NCBI RefSeq assembly: GCF_029962485.1
Contig: NZ_CP073639.1
Span: forward strand, 682,001 to 746,000
Reading direction: 5' to 3'
Length of the DNA: 64,000 bases
Origin: Burkholderia cepacia
Lineage (GTDB): Bacteria > Pseudomonadota > Gammaproteobacteria > Burkholderiales > Burkholderiaceae
The notes beneath the pieces were generated by a model. It was not told the DNA's origin and ran no database searches. It saw only the letters and a program-made list of their open reading frames with translations. Of this stretch, positions 59,349 to 64,000 are shown one piece after another; position 1 is the first letter of the stretch; every line of letters begins with the position of its first letter. A program made the position numbers and the translations under genes.

Positions 59349-60524
59349 TTACCGTCCGTCGCCAAGCGCGCCGAGAATCCCGTACGCGGCCTTCACGCGG
59401 TCTTCGATCGGCACACTGCCGTTCGCGAGCATCACGATCGCGATCTGCTTCGACGGCACGAATGCGACATACGTGCTGAAGCCGCCGGTCGAGCCGGTCT
59501 TGTTGATCCACGTCGCCGGGTTCGGCGCCAGCGGCGGCTTGATCGCACTGGCCGGTACCGCGTCGTACAGCATCTTCGGCGCATTGCCTTCAAGCAGCGT
59601 CGGCAGCGCGACCGGGGACGGATACTGTTCCCAGATCAGGTCCTGCGTCAGCGGCCCCGCGCGGAAATAGCCGGTGTGCGTGCGATCGATCGCGCGCTGC
59701 AGGCGCGGCGCCGTCTGGATCAGCCCCATGTTCGCCTGCACGAAGCGCAACAGGTCCGCTGCCGTGGTCCGCACGCCGTAGGCCGGCTGCCACAGCATGC
59801 CTTGTGTCATCCGGACCGGCTTGCCGTCCTTCGTATAGCCCTGCGCGTAGTCGGCCATGCGTGCGTCGGGCACGTTGATGTACGTGTGCGTCATCCCGAG
59901 CGCGGGAAAGAGCCGCTGCTCCATCAGCGTCGCGAAGTCCTTGTGCATCGCCTTCGCGGTGAGCCAGCCGAGCATGCCGATCGCGACGTTCGAATACTTG
60001 CGGTGCGTGCCCGGCGCATACTCGGGCCGCCACGCGTCGAGATAGCGGATCAGGCCGGCGTCGTCGCGGATGCTGTCCGGTACCTGCAGCGGTGTCCCGC
60101 CGGGCGTGTGCGTGCCGAGCTGGAGCAGCGTGACGACGCCGAACGGCTTGCCCTGCAGTTCGGGCAGATATTTGGCGACCGGGTCCGCCAGCGACAGCTC
60201 ACCGCCCTCCTGCGCATCCGACGCAAGCGTCGCGGTCAGCGTCTTGCTGACCGAACCGATCTCGAACAGCGTATCGCCGGTGACGGGCCTACCGGTCTGC
60301 TTCGACATCACGCCGTAGTCGAACACGTACGGCTTGCCGTCCGCGACGATGCCGATCGCCATGCCGGGAATCGCGTACTGCTTCATCAGTGGTGCGATGT
60401 GGCGGGTCACGGTGTCGTGGAGGTCGTCCTGCGCGGCAGTGGCAGCGGCCGCGCGGCCGGCGGTTGTGATTGCGCACGCGGCGACGAGCAGCGTCGCGGC
60501 GAAGCGTGTCACGTTGAATCGCAT
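59349..60524 (-). CDS. Class C beta-lactamase-type serine hydrolase (391 aa)
   Basis: Signal peptide (residues 1-28). Active-site Ser91 in SVSK (91-94), Tyr177 in YSN (177-179, YAN in classical AmpC) and KTG (342-344) form the complete class C triad. It is probably a periplasmic cephalosporinase or an AmpC-like esterase/DD-peptidase. No ampR lies next to it (the upstream gene on the other strand is the PcfJ operon). ATG 60524 follows CAAAGGAACCGCAACC. Confidence 0.9.
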   Translation of the reverse strand: MRFNVTRFAATLLVAACAITTAGRAAAATAAQDDLHDTVTRHIAPLMKQYAIPGMAIGIVADGKPYVFDYGVMSKQTGRPVTGDTLFEIGSVSKTLTATLASDAQEGGELSLADPVAKYLPELQGKPFGVVTLLQLGTHTPGGTPLQVPDSIRDDAGLIRYLDAWRPEYAPGTHRKYSNVAIGMLGWLTAKAMHKDFATLMEQRLFPALGMTHTYINVPDARMADYAQGYTKDGKPVRMTQGMLWQPAYGVRTTAADLLRFVQANMGLIQTAPRLQRAIDRTHTGYFRAGPLTQDLIWEQYPSPVALPTLLEGNAPKMLYDAVPASAIKPPLAPNPATWINKTGSTGGFSTYVAFVPSKQIAIVMLANGSVPIEDRVKAAYGILGALGDGR

Positions 60525-60856
60525 GGTTGCGGTTCCTTTGGTATCGAATGGTTGCGTGAGCAACAGGCCGGTACGCGTCACACGGCAATCGTGCCGGCCG
60601 GCCTGTCGAAGCAGGACTATCCGCTGCCGGCCGGCCGCCGACAATCGACGATATGTTGCGCGAGCCTAAAGAAAATCTTATGAGATACGCGAAGCACCGG
60701 ATTGCACCGTCGCAATCGCGGGCCGCCACCCGGTTTGCACGGGAAAACCTGTCGGTTTTAACAGCATCGAATCCGGCGACCGAATTGCGCCGTATAAAAA
60801 ATCCATGAAAAAGAGATAACTCTTGTCAGATTCGCCAACGCCGGCACGCCGCGCGA
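60525..60856. other. Divergent upstream region of beta-lactamase and PcfJ operon
   Basis: Contains promoters for the divergent genes. A small hairpin AAGAG-ataa-CTCTT lies near 60813-60827 with AT-rich flanks, a lower-GC stretch than most intergenic DNA here. No protein gene is seen. Confidence 0.4.
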
Positions 60857-60886
60857 TTGATTCACCCGCGCGGATCGCAGTAGACT
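60857..60886 (+). promoter_or_regulatory. Sigma70-type promoter for the PcfJ-DUF1266-DUF4034 operon
   Basis: TTGATT (60857-60862), 18-bp spacer, TAGACT (60881-60886). Transcription would begin near 60893, giving a leader of about 245 nt before the GTG at 61137. Confidence 0.55.
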
Positions 60887-60924
60887 CGCGAAAGCAAAAA
60901 ATAAAATCCATCCTGAGAGAAACA

Positions 60925-60984
60925 ATGAATCGCTACTCGTTGATCGCCCGCTCCTGCGTCGCTGGTTGCCGGCCGGTCGCGTGA
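60925..60984 (+). CDS. Candidate leader peptide (19 aa, uORF)
   Basis: ATG 60925 follows CTGAGAGAAACA and reads MNRYSLIARSCVAGCRPVA then TGA (60982-60984), with two cysteines (SC and GC). The stop codon lies inside the hairpin at 60971-61000, so ribosome position would affect folding, as in attenuators. It starts about 32 nt after the predicted transcription start. No similar leader is known to me. Confidence 0.45.
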   Translation: MNRYSLIARSCVAGCRPVA

Positions 60985-61000
60985 TTTTCACGCGCCGGCC
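60971..61000 (+). promoter_or_regulatory. Strong hairpin covering the uORF stop codon
   Basis: GGCCGG-T-CGCGTG / ATTTT / CACGCG-CCGGCC: a 12-bp stem with one bulged T and a 5-nt loop, centred on the uORF TGA. It could be an attenuator hairpin or block the downstream ribosome site. Confidence 0.55.
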
Positions 61001-61136
61001 AACCCGTATCGGGACACCGCAACGCTGCCGCGCATCGCTCGCGCGCACGTCCGCCGTTTCGCCCGCCAGCCGATAGCACCGCCAGGGTCTCGCGCGCACT
61101 GCCCGCGCACGCCCTGCCTGACCGGAGAGTGACCTC

Positions 61137-62426
61137 GTGACAGAAACCGTAGCGGCGTCCGCCTATCGGCCGCGCGATGTCGTCAATGCACCCGACATCA
61201 AGGCGGCCATCGCGCGCCGCAGCGCCGAGCGCGGCGATCCTGCCGACATCCTCGCGTGGCTCGGCAACCACTTCTTCCGCTGGGTCGTCGGCGCGTTCGA
61301 GCAGGCGCGGCCGCTCGATTCGCTCGCCGATTACCGCGCGCTTGCCGGCGCCGACCGGCCGGCGCCCGACTGGCTCGTACGCCGGTTCCGCACGTCACCG
61401 GCATCCGGCGCGGCGGCCGACGCGGCACCGCCGCCGGCCGTCGAACCGAAACCGCTCTACTTCATCGATCCCGAGCACATGCTGCTGATCGACCGCGAGC
61501 GCGTGCTGGTCGAATTCCTGCGCTCGCGCGCCGGCACGCGGCTCGCGCAAAAACTGCAACGCATCACGTGCACGATGGCGCTCGACATGTGGGAGCGCGA
61601 GCACCAGCGGATGCAGGCGCGTCGCGACAAGGGCTGGGTGCCGAGCAGCGGCCTCGCGCTGCGCGAGGTGATGCGCACGCCGAACGGGGTCGTCTTCGAA
61701 TTCATCGGCGATCACGCGGCGCTGCGCGAGGAACTCGCCTACGAGTCGTTCTACATGCAGCACTGCCTCGGCCAGTTCGCGGATCGCCGCCGGCTGCGCG
61801 GCGGCTACGGCGAACAGTACGCGCAGGCCGCGCAGGAGGGCCGGCTGCGCCTGTTTACGCTGCGCGGCGCGGGCAACCAGCCGCACGTGACGATCAGCCT
61901 GCAGGTGACCGGCGACGGCCTGCGCATCGACCAGATCAAGGGCAAGCAGAACCGCCATCCGGTACGTCGTTATGCGGACGACGTCCGCCAGTTTCTGCGC
62001 GTGCTCGCCCCTCATGGCGAGCGGCATCCCGATTGCGAGGGCATGGGGCTCGTGTTCGAACCGGATGCGCCGGGCGCGGCCGGCGGTGCCTGGACCTTCG
62101 TCACCGACGTGCGCTCGCCCGACCATCTGCTGAGCGTGATGAGCGAGAACTTCCACCTGATCGAGCATTTCCCGCAACCGCCGGCCGCACTTCAATGGCT
62201 GCTGCTGCGCAACGCACCGTATGCGCTCGGCCAGCTCCGGCAAATCGACCCGGCCGTCGCGGCTGCCGCACGCCATGCGCTGCCGGCCGAAGCGCTGCCG
62301 GCCGCGCGCGAACCGGACGCACCGCCGGCAACGGCCGCTTTCGAGATCGAAGGCATCGCGATCGATCCCGCGCTGTGCGCGGCATTCGCACTGCCTGCGG
62401 CGGCAGATGGGAGCGCGTCATGTTGA
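61137..62426 (+). CDS. PcfJ-like domain protein (429 aa)
   Basis: The central block ESFYMQHCLGQFADRRRLRG, followed by GRLRLFTLRGAGNQPHVTIS and DQIKGKQNRHP, is the signature of PcfJ-like proteins. PcfJ was named from an enterococcal pheromone-plasmid gene of unknown function. GTG 61137 after GGAGAGTGACCTC. An Ala/Pro-rich region separates the N-terminal helix from the core. First gene of an operon, with a 7-bp overlap to the next. Confidence 0.7.
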   Translation: MTETVAASAYRPRDVVNAPDIKAAIARRSAERGDPADILAWLGNHFFRWVVGAFEQARPLDSLADYRALAGADRPAPDWLVRRFRTSPASGAAADAAPPPAVEPKPLYFIDPEHMLLIDRERVLVEFLRSRAGTRLAQKLQRITCTMALDMWEREHQRMQARRDKGWVPSSGLALREVMRTPNGVVFEFIGDHAALREELAYESFYMQHCLGQFADRRRLRGGYGEQYAQAAQEGRLRLFTLRGAGNQPHVTISLQVTGDGLRIDQIKGKQNRHPVRRYADDVRQFLRVLAPHGERHPDCEGMGLVFEPDAPGAAGGAWTFVTDVRSPDHLLSVMSENFHLIEHFPQPPAALQWLLLRNAPYALGQLRQIDPAVAAAARHALPAEALPAAREPDAPPATAAFEIEGIAIDPALCAAFALPAAADGSASC

Positions 62427-63202
62427 AACTGCTGATCGGCGCGGCCGTGCTGTGGTTCGCGTGGTACCTGTGGCGATCGTTCCGGACCGCCGCGCGGATG
62501 GTGCGCGAAGTCGACGCCGACCAGGCCGCGGGGGCCGACAGCACGGTATCGGTGCGGCAAACCACGGCCGTCAGGCTCGCGCACTCGCTGGCCGACCAGG
62601 CGCCGCCGAACCGCCGCCGCTGGGCGCTCGCGCTCGCCGACATCCTGCTGATCCGCAACGGGCTGCGCTGTGATTGCGACGATCTCGTCTACGCGCTGCC
62701 CGATGCACAGCGCGAGAAACTCGCGCTCCAGATGCGGCGCGAACTCGACCTGCCGGCCGACCTGCCCGAGTGGCAGATCGTGCAGCGCGTGCCGTCGATC
62801 CTCGCGGGCTGGATCCGCGGCGTCGGCCGCTCGCACGAAGGCTTCTACGAACAGCTCGCAGCCGTTGGCCGCGTGCGCGACGCGCTGGCGTTCGATTGCG
62901 CACGCACCGCGTTTCTCGTGCGCTGCATCGCGCTGCTCGGCTGGGCATCCGAACAGCACGCGTGGGTCGTACTGCTGCTCAACGCGCAGCGCGCGCAGGA
63001 CAGCTTCGACAGCTGGGAAGACTTCGGGCTCGCGTATGCGCGAGCACGTCAGCACTGGCTGCGCGGCAGCGGCCAGGACGGCCCCGCGTCGTCGCGCGCC
63101 ACGCAGGAAGTGCGCGAGCACCTGCGCAATCCGTCCGGAAACTGGCTTTCGCTGCCGTGGAAGCGCTATCGCATCTTCGATCCCCAACCCGTTTCGTCAT
63201 GA
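62420..63202 (+). CDS. DUF1266-like protein with N-terminal membrane helix (260 aa)
   Basis: A membrane anchor LLIGAAVLWFAWYLWRSF at residues 4-21, then a cytoplasmic domain. FDCARTAFLVRCIALLGWAS and DSWEDFGLAYARARQHWL resemble DUF1266 (a family with no known function). ATG 62420 overlaps the previous stop (62424-62426) after a GATGGGAG site; its TGA overlaps ATG 63199. Anchored in the membrane, it might place the operon at the cell periphery. Confidence 0.7.
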   Translation: MLKLLIGAAVLWFAWYLWRSFRTAARMVREVDADQAAGADSTVSVRQTTAVRLAHSLADQAPPNRRRWALALADILLIRNGLRCDCDDLVYALPDAQREKLALQMRRELDLPADLPEWQIVQRVPSILAGWIRGVGRSHEGFYEQLAAVGRVRDALAFDCARTAFLVRCIALLGWASEQHAWVVLLLNAQRAQDSFDSWEDFGLAYARARQHWLRGSGQDGPASSRATQEVREHLRNPSGNWLSLPWKRYRIFDPQPVSS

Positions 63203-64000
63203 CCACCGACACCGACATGTCCTCCGCTCCCGCCGACCTGATTCCGCCCGCGAAGTCCCGATGGTTCATCTGCGACGTCGACGCTCTGCTGCGCGCGGGC
63301 GAGTTTGCCGCGCTCGACGCGCAGCTCGACGCCGCGCTCGCCGCCAGCTTCGCCGACCGTACGGCCGAAGCGCTGTACGTCGACGCGCTGCCGGCCGACG
63401 TTCAGCCATGCATCGACGCGGGCGCCGACGGCCTCGCGCGCCTGCGCGCATGGCAGGCCGCGAACCCGAGCTCCGCGCACGCGTGGCTGTGCGAAGCGCA
63501 TTACTGGCACCACTGGGCCTACGAATACCGCGGTTCCGGCTGGGCCGAGACAGTGACCGAAACCGGCTGGATCTGCGCACATGCATGCGCCGCGATGACG
63601 GTCGTCGCCGCGCTGCGCGCGCTGGTGCTCGCGCCGACGATGTGGAGCGCGCCGATGGTGATCTTCACGAGCGTGTCGTCGTTCGGCGAGCCCGAGTGGC
63701 TCACGCAGCTCGTACGCGAGCGCCGCTGGTCCATCACCGAACTGCACCTGAACGTCGGCGCGGAAGACGAAGCCACGTGCGCCGAACTGCAGCGCATGCT
63801 CGCGCGCTCGGGATTGAATCCCGACGTGCCGGTCGCGTGCCCGGCCGAATTTCCCGACGCGCTGCCGGGCCCCGTCCAGGGCAAGAAGCTGCGCAAGGAG
63901 AAGTGGTACTGGATGGAAGCGACGCTGCACGTCCACCGGAGACTGTTCTTCCCGATGCGCACGTTCATCTGGTACATGCAGCCGCGCTGGGGCGGCTCGC
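63199..64000 (+). CDS. DUF4034-like protein (3' truncated by window)
   Basis: 267 codons visible; the gene continues beyond the window. WFICDVDALLRAGEFAALDAQ near residue 22 is a DUF4034-type start; SSAHAWLCEAHYWHHWAYEYRGSGWA and a TPR-like helical arrangement follow, and later VSSFGEPEWLTQLVRERR. The function of DUF4034 is unknown. ATG 63199 overlaps the previous stop (ATGA), so three proteins are made in coupled fashion. Confidence 0.7.
   Translation, partial: MTTDTDMSSAPADLIPPAKSRWFICDVDALLRAGEFAALDAQLDAALAASFADRTAEALYVDALPADVQPCIDAGADGLARLRAWQAANPSSAHAWLCEAHYWHHWAYEYRGSGWAETVTETGWICAHACAAMTVVAALRALVLAPTMWSAPMVIFTSVSSFGEPEWLTQLVRERRWSITELHLNVGAEDEATCAELQRMLARSGLNPDVPVACPAEFPDALPGPVQGKKLRKEKWYWMEATLHVHRRLFFPMRTFIWYMQPRWGGS

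Noticed and set aside
1..64000. CRISPR array, tRNA/rRNA genes, insertion sequences, replication origin
   Set aside because: No spaced direct repeats, no tRNA-like folds or rRNA sequence, no transposase or integrase motifs, and no parAB/repA genes or iterons were seen.

Overview
The window is about 64 kb of GC-rich DNA with strong G/C third-codon bias. Gene content points to a beta-proteobacterium of the genus Burkholderia, most likely the B. cepacia complex: many LysR and other regulators, DUF4148, H-NS-like and aldo/keto reductase paralogues, a squalene-hopene cyclase, a Tat-type phospholipase C and a class C beta-lactamase. There are no rRNA, tRNA or ribosomal protein genes, and almost every gene is catabolic, regulatory or protective. 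I therefore infer a secondary chromosome or megaplasmid; this is inference from gene content only. I recognise no insertion sequence, integrase, CRISPR array or replication origin.

Layout. 1-8.9 kb: end of a HisC-like aminotransferase, an ankyrin protein, small hypotheticals, an SDR reductase/AraC pair, two RidA proteins, an H-NS protein, a cupin, a GST and an MFS transporter. 8.9-11.3 kb: loosely packed hypotheticals (a lipoprotein, a membrane protein, a 77-aa protein) with gene-poor spacers. 11.3-27.4 kb: a stress and detoxification block. It has LysR/LysE, azoR/LysR, aldehyde dehydrogenase/TetR, an Hsp31/PfpI protein, two MerR paralogues, a reductase plus ADC-family operon, an alpha/beta hydrolase, a GST with a WYL regulator, an HD phosphohydrolase and a chemoreceptor. 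Three promoters in this block have the 19-bp spacer and matching operator expected of one MerR regulon.

27.5-34.8 kb: a class III CoA transferase divergent from an HTH-citrate synthase fusion, three hypotheticals (one DUF1444-like), an FAD monooxygenase and a P-loop kinase whose 3' end seems frameshifted. 34.9-37.7 kb: TetR divergent from squalene-hopene cyclase. 37.8-42.5 kb: LysR divergent from a four-gene amine/opine-type dehydrogenase operon with a periplasmic binding protein. 42.6-46.6 kb: two aldo/keto reductase paralogues that share a duplicated LysR-type promoter, though only one LysR gene is present. 46.6-54.5 kb: DUF4148 protein, LysR, SDR, ankyrin protein, LuxR divergent from a polyamine-binding protein plus cupin, LysR and a HAD phosphatase. 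54.6-60.5 kb: a secreted or surface phosphate/phospholipid operon (phosphatase-LamG lipoprotein, small lipoprotein, phospholipase C) and a class C beta-lactamase.

60.8-64 kb: a three-gene operon of unknown function (PcfJ-like, DUF1266-like, DUF4034-like) with translationally coupled genes that runs off the right edge. Its long leader carries a promoter, a 19-codon Cys-containing upstream ORF and a strong hairpin over the uORF stop codon. With the MerR regulon, this is the most likely place for undescribed biology.
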